In this document: piece after piece, positions 1 to 7,039 of the stretch
Layout of the letters: each line of letters opens with the position of its first letter
How positions within the stretch are numbered: position 1 is the first letter of the stretch
Origin: Actinomycetes bacterium
Lineage (GTDB): Bacteria > Actinomycetota > Actinomycetes > S36-B12 > GCA-2699445
Length of the DNA stretch: 26,235 bases
Assembly (NCBI GenBank): GCA_022600255.1
Contig: JAHZKU010000118.1
Location: 1-26,235, forward strand
Direction: 5' to 3'
Notes under the pieces: generated by a model
Seen by the model: only the letters and a program-made list of their open reading frames with translations
What the model was told of the DNA's origin: nothing
Databases searched by the model: none
Made by a program: the position numbers and the translations under genes

Positions 1-84
1 ACGGGCTTGGCTAATGTCACGGGCTTGGCTAATGTCACGGGCTTGGCTAATGTCACGGGCTTGGCTAATGTCACGGGCTTGGCT
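1..84. repeat. 18-bp tandem repeat, about 4.7 copies
   Basis: Four perfect copies of an 18-bp unit (acgggcttggctaatgtc) lie at 1-18, 19-36, 37-54 and 55-72, followed by a 12-base partial copy at 73-84. The array touches the window edge, so its full copy number is unknown. It lies about 40 bp beyond the stop codon of tpiA, in the position where secG often follows in actinobacteria. The period is a multiple of three, so it stays open in some frames (a repeating ANVTGL on the plus strand), but no start signal or recognisable protein supports coding. A weak related fragment (cttggctcggg) continues near 91-101. Confidence 0.95.
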
Positions 85-123
85 GCATGGCCCTTGGCTC
101 GGGCAAGGCGCCTCCCTACTGTA

Positions 124-915
124 CTACGACACTGGCGGGTGCTCCGGAAAGCGGCAGATCGCCACAAAATCGTCAGCGTCCAGGCTGGCCCCGCCCACCA
201 ACGCTCCGTCGATATCCGGTTGCGCCATGATCGCGGCCACATTGGACGACTTGACCGAACCACCGTAGAGAACGCGCACCTTCTTTGCCACGTCCGCGCC
301 GTGGTTGGCACCAACATGAGCCCGCAGGGCTTCACAGACTTCCTGGGCATCTTCGGGGGTGGCCACCTCTCCGGTTCCGATCGCCCAGACCGGTTCGTAC
401 GCAATCACAAGTCCGGCGATTTCGTCCGGAGTGATGCCATCTAGGCTGCCCCGAAGCTGGGCCACGGTGAAGTCCACGTGATGCCCGGCTTTGCGCACGT
501 CGAGTCCTTCGCCCACGCAGACGATCGGCACCATGGCGTGCGTCAACACCCGCTTGGCCTTCTGGTTGACCTGCTCGTCGGATTCCTCGTGATACTGGCG
601 CCGCTCGCTGTGACCGACAATGACGTAAGTGCACCCGAGTTTCGCGAGCATCGCTGCCGACACCTCACCGGTATACGCTCCAGCTACGTGCTGTGAGCAG
701 TCCTGCGCGCCGTAAGTGATGTCGTACTTGTCAGCATCAATCAGCGTTTGCACCGACCTGATGTCGGTGAAGGGCGGGAAGACGGCCACGTCTACCGCCG
801 CCAAGTCTTTGTCCGATAGCGAGAACGCCAACTTCTGGACCAGTGCGATGGCCTCCAGATGATTCAGGTTCATCTTCCAGTTGCCGGCCATCAATGGCTT
901 ACGATCAGACGTCAT
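124..915 (-). CDS. tpiA: Triosephosphate isomerase
   Basis: 263 residues, the usual length. It interconverts dihydroxyacetone phosphate and glyceraldehyde 3-phosphate in cytosolic glycolysis. The family landmarks are in order: AGNWKMN near the N-terminus with the substrate-binding Asn and Lys, VGHSERR with the electrophilic His, AYEPVWAIGTG with the catalytic Glu followed by the flexible loop, and the phosphate-binding LYGGSV and GALVGGASL near the C-terminus. I chose the ATG at 915 (MTSDRKP) over the upstream in-frame start at 936. It overlaps the 3' end of pgk by 11 bp, and GAGGAG inside the last pgk codons is a strong ribosome binding site at the right spacing. It is the last gene of gap-pgk-tpiA and is probably translationally coupled to pgk. 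Confidence 0.97.
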   Translation of the reverse strand: MTSDRKPLMAGNWKMNLNHLEAIALVQKLAFSLSDKDLAAVDVAVFPPFTDIRSVQTLIDADKYDITYGAQDCSQHVAGAYTGEVSAAMLAKLGCTYVIVGHSERRQYHEESDEQVNQKAKRVLTHAMVPIVCVGEGLDVRKAGHHVDFTVAQLRGSLDGITPDEIAGLVIAYEPVWAIGTGEVATPEDAQEVCEALRAHVGANHGADVAKKVRVLYGGSVKSSNVAAIMAQPDIDGALVGGASLDADDFVAICRFPEHPPVS

Positions 916-2119
916 GGTTCTCCTCAAGTACCGCAATCCCGGGCAGTTGTTTGCCTTCCAGGAACTCTAGACTGGCACCTCCGCCAGTTGAGATGTGGGA
1001 AAACCTAGCCTCGTCGATCCCGAGCAGTCGAATGGCCGCCGCGCTGTCCCCACCGCCAACCACGGTGAATCCATCGCTGTGGGCCATGGCCTCGGCGATC
1101 GCGCGGGTCCCGGCGGCAAACGGCGCCATCTCGAAAACACCCATTGGGCCATTCCAGACAATCGTCTGGCAGTCTGCCAACCGGGAGACAAACAGATCCA
1201 CACTGGCAGGACCAATGTCCAGCCCCTGCCAGCCGTCAGGAATCGAGTCAGCGGGCACGGTCTTGCTATCAGCTTCCGCCGAGAATGCGTCGGCAACCAC
1301 AACATCCACCGGCAAGACGATCTCAACACCGTTGGCGGCCGCTTGATCCAGCAACACGGAGATCGTCTCAACCTGATCGGCTTCGAGCAGCGAATCTCCG
1401 ACTGAATATCCCTTGGCTGCCAGAAATGTGAAACACATGCCACCGCCAATGACGAGGCGGTCCACGGAGTTGATCAGCCGGGAGATGACCCCCAACTTGT
1501 CGGAGACCTTTGCCCCACCAAGTACCACCGCATACGGGTGATCGGGCGCGTCTAACACTTTCCGGAACACCGCAGATTCCGCTGCGACAAGGTTCCCTGC
1601 TACGGCAGGCAGACACTCGGCGATCTCGGTAACACTGGCCTGTTGCCGGTGCACCACACCGAAGCCATCACTGACGTACAGATCCCCGAACTTGGCCAAC
1701 TCATCCGCAAGCGCCATGCGATCCGCAGGATCTTTGCTCGTCTCACGTGGGTCGAACCGGACGTTCTCGAGGACCAGAATCTGACCGGGCTCTAGGGCTG
1801 CGCTAGCCGAGCGGGCTGCGCCTCCCACTAGGTCGGGCACAAACTCCACAGGCTGATCCAGCAGTTCTGCCATGCGCACGGCCACCGGTCGCAGCGACAA
1901 ACCGGGGACGAACCGACCCTTTGGCCGGCCGAGATGGGCCACCACGATGACGGCGGCGCCCGCTGAACTCAACTGCGAGATGGTGTCGAGGCTGGCCCGA
2001 ATCCGACCGTCGTCGGTGATCGTGGGCACGCCACCCTGGTCCGCCATCGGGACGTTTAGGTCCGAGCGGACAATCACGTGCTTGCCCGCGACGTCTTCCC
2101 CGGTCAGCGTCCGAATCAA
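905..2119 (-). CDS. pgk: Phosphoglycerate kinase
   Basis: 404 residues, a normal length. It transfers phosphate from 1,3-bisphosphoglycerate to ADP in glycolysis. Visible landmarks are VRSDLNVPM (substrate binding), HLGRPKG, LENVRF, SDGFGVVHRQQAS, GGAKVSDK, WNGPMGVFE and the nucleotide-binding GGGDSAAA followed by STGGGASLE. The family start (a first residue followed by IRTLTGED) falls on a TTG at 2119, whose last two bases are the first two of the gap stop codon (TTGA). An open frame continues upstream to 2245, but that part lies inside gap and is not pgk-like. The overlap implies translation coupled to gap, and the 3' end overlaps tpiA by 11 bp. Confidence 0.96.
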   Translation of the reverse strand: MIRTLTGEDVAGKHVIVRSDLNVPMADQGGVPTITDDGRIRASLDTISQLSSAGAAVIVVAHLGRPKGRFVPGLSLRPVAVRMAELLDQPVEFVPDLVGGAARSASAALEPGQILVLENVRFDPRETSKDPADRMALADELAKFGDLYVSDGFGVVHRQQASVTEIAECLPAVAGNLVAAESAVFRKVLDAPDHPYAVVLGGAKVSDKLGVISRLINSVDRLVIGGGMCFTFLAAKGYSVGDSLLEADQVETISVLLDQAAANGVEIVLPVDVVVADAFSAEADSKTVPADSIPDGWQGLDIGPASVDLFVSRLADCQTIVWNGPMGVFEMAPFAAGTRAIAEAMAHSDGFTVVGGGDSAAAIRLLGIDEARFSHISTGGGASLEFLEGKQLPGIAVLEENHDV

Positions 2120-3162
2120 AGCCCGACACCGACGAAGCGAACCAAGTCCACGAGACGATTGCTGTAGCCCCACTCGTTGTCGTACCAGCCGACGATCTTC
2201 GCCGTGTTCCCCATGGCATTGGTAAGGCCAGAGTCCAAGATGCACGAGTGCGGATCCGTCACGATGTCCGTGGACACGATGGGGTCCTCGGTGTACTTCA
2301 GGATGCCCTGCAACGGACCGTCGGCGGCTTCTTTCATCGCCGCGTTGATCTCGTCGGCACTGGCCACGACTCCGATCTGCGCGGTTAGGTCGGTAGCTGA
2401 ACCGGTCGGGACCGGAACACGCATCGCGTAGCCATCCAGCTTTCCCTTCAGTTCGGGCAACACTAGACCGATGGCCTTCGCGGCCCCAGTGGTCGTTGGA
2501 ATCATGTTGATGGCACCGGCACGTGCGCGTCGCAGATCCTTATGGGGGGCATCCAAGATCACCTGATCATTGGTATACGCGTGGATGGTCGTCATCATGC
2601 CCTGTTCGATCCCGAAAGCATCGTGCAACACCTTTGACATAGGAGCCAGACAGTTCGTGGTGCAGGACGCATTGGAGATCACGTCGTGAGCCTCGGGATC
2701 GTAGTCACCATGGTTGACACCCAGCACGACTGTGACGTCCGGATCCTTTGCGGGCGCCGAGACCAGCACTTTCTTGACCCCCTGATCGAGATGCTTGCCA
2801 GCGGTGGCCTTGGTGGTAAAGAACCCAGTGGACTCAATCACGATGTCGACGTCCAGTTCGCCCCACGGGATATCGGCTGGATCCCGCTCAGCAAATGCGC
2901 GAATCGGGGCGCCGTCAACAACGATGGCGTCGTCCGTGTAGGTCACCTCGGCGTCGAGTCGCCCTAGGACCGAGTCGTATTTGAGCAGGTGCGCCAACGT
3001 CTTGATATCGGTGAGGTCATTGACCGCGACCACCTCGATGGCCTCACCGGACAGCGCTAACAGCGCATTAGCGACGAAGCCCTGGGACTGTTGTACTCGG
3101 TTGGCGCGAAAGAAGTTACGGCCGATACGACCGAAGCCGTTGATTCCCACTCTGATGGACAC
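2116..3162 (-). CDS. gap: Glyceraldehyde-3-phosphate dehydrogenase, type I
   Basis: 348 residues. It is the NAD-dependent oxidative phosphorylation step of glycolysis. The N-terminal Rossmann motif GINGFGRIGRNFFRA and the catalytic segment SNASCTTNCLAP with the nucleophilic Cys are clear, followed by HAYTNDQ, the phosphate-binding RARAGAINMIPTTTGAAKA, and the C-terminal WYDNEWGYSNR. There are roughly a dozen more residues than usual between the first helix (FFRA) and the EVVAVNDL strand (around residues 20-42), a known variable loop. The start is GTG at 3162 with GAGGAG five bases upstream. It is the first gene of gap-pgk-tpiA, preceded by a 158-bp gap after whiA that can fold (see leader entry), so the operon probably has its own promoter. 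Confidence 0.97.
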   Translation of the reverse strand: MSIRVGINGFGRIGRNFFRANRVQQSQGFVANALLALSGEAIEVVAVNDLTDIKTLAHLLKYDSVLGRLDAEVTYTDDAIVVDGAPIRAFAERDPADIPWGELDVDIVIESTGFFTTKATAGKHLDQGVKKVLVSAPAKDPDVTVVLGVNHGDYDPEAHDVISNASCTTNCLAPMSKVLHDAFGIEQGMMTTIHAYTNDQVILDAPHKDLRRARAGAINMIPTTTGAAKAIGLVLPELKGKLDGYAMRVPVPTGSATDLTAQIGVVASADEINAAMKEAADGPLQGILKYTEDPIVSTDIVTDPHSCILDSGLTNAMGNTAKIVGWYDNEWGYSNRLVDLVRFVGVGL

Positions 3163-3189
3163 TACTACTCCTCATGTCGGTACTGGTTC

Positions 3190-3277
3190 GCTGTTGGGCA
3201 TTTCGGGAGCACAGCCCGATCAGGCGCAGCACATCGCGCTCAACCGCTTTCAGGTTTCCCTTGTAACGCCCAACAGC
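3190..3277 (-). promoter_or_regulatory. Candidate structured 5' leader of gap-pgk-tpiA
   Basis: A perfect 10-bp inverted repeat, gctgttgggc at 3190-3199 and gcccaacagc at 3268-3277, would close a 68-nt region in the gap transcript. Inside is a smaller hairpin (tcggg 3203-3207 with cccga 3215-3219). A possible -10 (TAGGCT on the minus strand, 3282-3287) lies just upstream of the outer stem, with no convincing -35. The structure ends 27 nt before the GTG start and leaves the GAGGAG ribosome binding site unpaired. I do not recognise a known riboswitch in it. The inverted repeat is observed; a regulatory role is inference. Confidence 0.45.
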
Positions 3278-3320
3278 CCTGAGCCTACCGAAGTCCGTAG
3301 CAAGATCACAGGGTGACTGC

Positions 3321-4301
3321 TCAGTCGTCTAGCATCGCCTCAGTCAAGTTGGCATCGGTACCTTCAATACCAAGTTCGGCGGCTTTCTTGTCGGCCATCG
3401 CCAACAGGCGGCGGATTCGTCCCGCGATTGCATCCTTGGTCAGGGGTGGTTGGGCCAATGATCCCAACTCCTCCAGGCTCGCTTGGCGATGCTCTACGCG
3501 CAGGTCGCCCGCTGCCTTGAGGTGAGCCGGAACGTCGTCCCCCAGGATCTCCAGCGCGCGCTCAACGCGAGCGCCGGCCGCAACGGCCGCCCGAGCCGAG
3601 CGACGCAAGTTGGCATCGTCGAAGTTCGCGAGTCGATTTGCAGTGGCGCGCACCTCGCGCCGCATGCGACGTTCCTCCCAAGTCAGCCGCGCGGAGTGTG
3701 CGCCCATCCTGGTTAACATGTCGCTGATCGCTTCCCCATCGCGAATCACGACACGATCCACGCCGCGCACGTCGCGCGCCTTTGCCGCAATTCCCAGGCG
3801 GCGAGCAGCACCTACAAGGGCTAGCGCTGTTTCCGAACTTGGACACGTGATCTCTAGCGCGGAAGATCGGCCGGGTTCGGTCAGGGAGCCGTGAGACAAG
3901 AAGGCTGCTCGCCATGCGGCTTCGGCATCACACGGGCCACCCGCCACCACACTTGGCGGCAGACCTCGCATCGGGCGACCGCGCCCGTCAACCAGACCGG
4001 CCTGCTTCGCTAGCCAGGCCCCGCCATCGGTCACGCGAATCGCGTACTTTGCGCTACGGCGCAAGCCGGTCGGTTGCACAACAGCAAATGTCACATCGTG
4101 GCCGTATAGAGCCGTGATGTCACTACGAATCCGCCGCGCAATAGTGCCGCTATCAAACTCGGCTTCCACTACGTATTGCCCAGCCACCACCTGCAGACTT
4201 CCGCCTATTCGCAGCATGGTAGCCACCTCAGCTCGACGGCAACAGGTCTTGGTGACCTCTTGCCGGCTGAGTTCGTCCTTAACCTCAGATGTCAGCGCCA
4301 T
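3321..4301 (-). CDS. whiA: WhiA sporulation/cell-division transcription regulator
   Basis: 326 residues, the expected size. WhiA binds DNA and controls cell-division and developmental genes in actinobacteria (with WhiB in Streptomyces); homologues occur in most Gram-positives. The protein starts with the family-typical MALTSEVKDELSR, carries CCRRAE and a degenerate LAGLIDADG-type N-terminal fold, and ends with the C-terminal helix-turn-helix (PPLTKDAIAGRIRRLL). The start at 4301 was chosen from this conserved N-terminus; an open frame extends to 4433, but inside yvcK. It overlaps the end of yvcK by 10 bp, indicating coupled translation. It is the last of the tightly packed rapZ-yvcK-whiA set. 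Homologues in non-sporulating bacteria mean that WhiA alone does not show that this organism sporulates. Confidence 0.95.
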   Translation of the reverse strand: MALTSEVKDELSRQEVTKTCCRRAEVATMLRIGGSLQVVAGQYVVEAEFDSGTIARRIRSDITALYGHDVTFAVVQPTGLRRSAKYAIRVTDGGAWLAKQAGLVDGRGRPMRGLPPSVVAGGPCDAEAAWRAAFLSHGSLTEPGRSSALEITCPSSETALALVGAARRLGIAAKARDVRGVDRVVIRDGEAISDMLTRMGAHSARLTWEERRMRREVRATANRLANFDDANLRRSARAAVAAGARVERALEILGDDVPAHLKAAGDLRVEHRQASLEELGSLAQPPLTKDAIAGRIRRLLAMADKKAAELGIEGTDANLTEAMLDD

Positions 4302-5272
4302 GTGCTGATACTGCCACGCCCGGTAGTTTCGCTGAGAGCCGCGGCTAGCAGATCGGGGTCGTGTGTGCCGCCTTTGCGCCCCGATGTCGAGGAAACGGAC
4401 TGTAATAGCAGCCTTGATCCGATATCCGCACACGCCTGCCTGAATTCAGCCGGATTACGAACGCTGACAGGATCCGCGATGACAGTGTCAATTTCTAGTC
4501 CGGGCACCTGCTCCATCAAAACTTCAAGGTGATGCTGCGGCGTGAAGTTTTCGGTCTCGTCTGGCTGCGGCATCAGATTCTGAATCAGAACCAGTTTCGC
4601 GGGGCTGCGGTGTATGGCCGCACGCAAGTCGGGAACCAATAGCGGGGCGATGACGGAGGTGTACCAAGAGCCCGGACCCAGCATGATTACGTCAGCCTCC
4701 ATGATGGCCTCCACTGCCTCCGGGCAAGCGGGCGGGTTTTCGGGATTGACGTGAATCTCCTGCACGTCACCGGGGCTGGTCGCCACCGCAACCTGGCCGT
4801 GGACCTGCGATATCGTGTCGCCGAACCGCACGTGGGCAACAATCTCTAGGGGATCCGTGGAGACAGGTAGCACCCGGCCCTGGGCACCAAGCAACGCCGC
4901 GACCCAGTCCAGACCGGCGACCACATCGCCGGTCTCCTCCCACAAGGACATGATGAGCAGATTGCCCAACGAATGTCCGCGCAAGTCGCCTTGGCCAGAG
5001 AATCGGTGCTGGACAACCCGACTCCAGGTCCGCCCCCAGGTATCGTCCCCACAGAGCGCCGACAGCGCCATTCGCAGGTCTCCGGGTGGCAACACCCCAA
5101 ACTCGTGGCGGAGTCGGCCAGAGGAGCCACCGTCGTCCGAGACGCCCACCACCGCGGTGATGTTGTCCGTTACCCGGCGCAGAGCCCGCAAGGTGACGGC
5201 CAGTCCGTGTCCGCCTCCGATCGCTGCAACTTTGGGCCCATGGCCGTCCGGGAACTGGTTGAAGCGTCTCAT
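4292..5272 (-). CDS. yvcK: YvcK/CofD-like (gluconeogenesis factor) protein
   Basis: 326 residues. It belongs to the CofD-like fold that binds UDP-sugars; YvcK/CuvA proteins are needed for growth on gluconeogenic carbon sources and for cell shape in Bacillus and Mycobacterium. Motifs seen: VAAIGGGHGLAVTLRALR at the N-terminus, VGVSDDGGSSGRLR, PPGDLRMALSAL, GHSLGNLLI, LGPGSWYTSVIAPLL and NLMPQPDETENFT. The ATG at 5272 overlaps the rapZ stop as ATGA (4 bp), which fixes the start; the longer open frame up to 5548 lies within rapZ. It is followed by whiA with a 10-bp overlap. Confidence 0.94.
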   Translation of the reverse strand: MRRFNQFPDGHGPKVAAIGGGHGLAVTLRALRRVTDNITAVVGVSDDGGSSGRLRHEFGVLPPGDLRMALSALCGDDTWGRTWSRVVQHRFSGQGDLRGHSLGNLLIMSLWEETGDVVAGLDWVAALLGAQGRVLPVSTDPLEIVAHVRFGDTISQVHGQVAVATSPGDVQEIHVNPENPPACPEAVEAIMEADVIMLGPGSWYTSVIAPLLVPDLRAAIHRSPAKLVLIQNLMPQPDETENFTPQHHLEVLMEQVPGLEIDTVIADPVSVRNPAEFRQACADIGSRLLLQSVSSTSGRKGGTHDPDLLAAALSETTGRGSISTWR

Positions 5273-6159
5273 TCGCGCCCCAAGTCTCGATGTGCAACCA
5301 AGGTCTCCAACCCCTGCTTGATCAGCCGAACACTCAGGTTCTCGGCCATGGCCACACTGCGGTGTTTCCCGCCAGTGCAGCCCACCGCGATGGTCACGTA
5401 TCGTTTCCCCTCTCGCAGGTAGCCATCCGCCACCAAATCCACTAGGGCGGCCATTTGTGCGAGGTATTCGGGGGCGTTGTCCTGGCTGACCACGTAATCG
5501 TTCACGCTGGCATCGAGCCCAGTGCGTTCTCGCAACTCGGGTACCCAATACGGATTCGGCAGAAACCGAGCGTCGAAGACCAAGTCGGCATCAACCGGGA
5601 TTCCGTATTTGAAGCCAAAACTGACAACCGTGGCGCGTACCTGAATCCGCGATTCGTCCGGAAACGCCGCTTCGATCCGACGGCGCAGTTCGTGCACGTT
5701 TAGCTGGGTCGTGTCGATGACCAGATCGGCCGAGCCACGCATGTCACTCAAGAGCGAACGCTCGCGCTCGATGCTATCCAGAATCCGACCCACATCTTGG
5801 AGGGGGTGAGGTCGCCGACTGCTCTCAAAACGCCGCACCAAAGCTTCGTCTGATGCCTCTAGGTAGAGGGAACGAATGTCCACACCGAGAGTCTCCAGTT
5901 GCCGACGAGACTCCTGCAGCTGCTGCAATACCGCAGCGTTGCGAACATCGGCGATCACCGCAATGCCGCGCGATCGCATGGGGTCTGGTTCGCTGTCATC
6001 ACCCAGCGCCTCAACGAGGAGATGGGGCGGTAGGTTGTTCATCACGAACCACCCCAGATCCTCCAACGCCCGCGCGGCAGTGGATTTGCCAGCCCCCGAC
6101 ATGCCGGTGACAAGCACCAACTGTCTGGCCGCGTAATCCTCCCTGGACGAATCGCTCAT
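5269..6159 (-). CDS. rapZ: RapZ/YvcJ family nucleotide-binding protein
   Basis: 296 residues, close to the family norm. The N-terminal P-loop domain has Walker A GMSGAGKST (around residues 19-27) followed by LEDLGWFVMNNLPPHLL. The C-terminal part shows SFGFKYGIPVDADLVFDARFLPNPYW and the signature GCTGGKHRSV. In E. coli RapZ is an RNA adaptor controlling glucosamine-6-phosphate synthase mRNA; in Gram-positives YvcJ binds GTP and its target is less clear, so the RNA-adaptor role should not be assumed. The start MSDSSRED at 6159 has only a weak ribosome binding site. The 59 bp upstream contain a small inverted repeat (gtgcg 6177-6181, cgcac 6191-6195). It is coupled to yvcK by ATGA. Confidence 0.94.
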   Translation of the reverse strand: MSDSSREDYAARQLVLVTGMSGAGKSTAARALEDLGWFVMNNLPPHLLVEALGDDSEPDPMRSRGIAVIADVRNAAVLQQLQESRRQLETLGVDIRSLYLEASDEALVRRFESSRRPHPLQDVGRILDSIERERSLLSDMRGSADLVIDTTQLNVHELRRRIEAAFPDESRIQVRATVVSFGFKYGIPVDADLVFDARFLPNPYWVPELRERTGLDASVNDYVVSQDNAPEYLAQMAALVDLVADGYLREGKRYVTIAVGCTGGKHRSVAMAENLSVRLIKQGLETLVAHRDLGRE

Positions 6160-6218
6160 GTGGCCAGCCTAGTGAGGTGCGCAACCCCAACGCACGGACT
6201 CCATCGGGAAACGGCGGG

Positions 6219-7028
6219 TTAGGCTTCCTCACCTGGCCGGGGTTCACCCCAGCGGGCGTCGGGATAGTCCCGTTCCGGTAGGTTCGTGGCGAAGTTGAGC
6301 TCACCGAGGTGCAGCACGTCCGCGTTGGACAAGTCATCGATGTCGCACCGCACCGAAGCCACAATCTTGTTCTCAATGTCTGGGTGATGCTTAGTCAGGT
6401 ATGCCTCAAAAGCATGGCGGGCATTCGATTTGCCCTTCCCATGCCCGAGCAGGAGCACCTCCTGGGCCGGGCGGAGTGCCTCGGCCACCTCATCAAAGAA
6501 GGCGTCTGTGTCGATCTTGTCAATGTCAAACGTGGTGTGCTCGGCATCGCGACGGTGATAGAGGTGATGGTCGAGATGATACGGATCTGGTGCCGTGATT
6601 GTGTCGGGCTTGGATCCGCTCGGTTGGGCCACACTGAAGATCCGAGCGCTGCGGAAGTCCAAGGCCACCACAGCCCGCCGCTGCGCCAAGGCGACGTCTA
6701 GCGCCACTGCGTCTGCCGATTCAGTTGTGGCACCGTAGCCAGCGTTGGTCAGCATTCGCCGTAGATCTACCACCTGCTCGGTGTCGATGTCCTTGAAGCG
6801 GGGGCGCTCAAAGACTTCACTCTCCGCCCCAATCTTGACTAGGTACTTGCCGTCGTGTTTCTGGGTCACCTCACCCACGACCCGCAGCAACGCTAGAACG
6901 TCGCGCCAGTGAATGTTGTGGCTGACCGGGTGGGCCAGGATTGCGCGCGCGGTCGCTGCATGGCGGTGGGACAGATCGGAGAGATTTGGGTTTTGAGTCA
7001 CGCACGCAGTCTCCCGAGCAACGCACAT
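6219..7028 (-). CDS. HicA-like domain fused to eRF1/BAERF-like domain
   Basis: 269 residues from the ATG at 7028. Residues about 21-98 (from HRHAATARAILAHPV through NIHWRDVLALLR, FERPR and LRRMLTNAGY) resemble the HicA-type toxin/dsRNA-binding fold proteins that typically read HRKTLEAIFANPVSGNI...W. Residues about 116-236 resemble the bacterial eRF1-domain proteins often called translational machinery protein: VVALDFRSARIF, a His-rich stretch near 151-158, FFDEVAEALRPAQEVLLLG, then GKGKSNARHAFEAYL and TKHHPDIENKIV. The C-terminus is acidic. Starts are ambiguous: a TTG at 7043 overlaps the uvrC stop as TTGA, ATG at 7028 has GAGG nine bases upstream, and GTG at 7001 has GGGAG five bases upstream. 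It sits between uvrC and rapZ in the same operon. Family assignment is by eye; binding of a ribosome, tRNA or RNA is inference. Confidence 0.8.
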   Translation of the reverse strand: MCVARETACVTQNPNLSDLSHRHAATARAILAHPVSHNIHWRDVLALLRVVGEVTQKHDGKYLVKIGAESEVFERPRFKDIDTEQVVDLRRMLTNAGYGATTESADAVALDVALAQRRAVVALDFRSARIFSVAQPSGSKPDTITAPDPYHLDHHLYHRRDAEHTTFDIDKIDTDAFFDEVAEALRPAQEVLLLGHGKGKSNARHAFEAYLTKHHPDIENKIVASVRCDIDDLSNADVLHLGELNFATNLPERDYPDARWGEPRPGEEA

Positions 7029-7039
7029 GCGATGCAACC

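Noticed and set aside
1..84. CRISPR-like array
   Set aside because: Units are directly abutting with no spacers, so it is a simple tandem repeat.
85..123. Terminator after tpiA
   Set aside because: A five-base stem (ccttg/caagg) with no T-run; not convincing.
7..444. Plus-strand open frame of 145 residues starting in the 18-bp repeat
   Set aside because: It is antisense to tpiA after the repeat, has no ribosome binding site or recognisable domain, and is open mainly because the repeat is a multiple of three.
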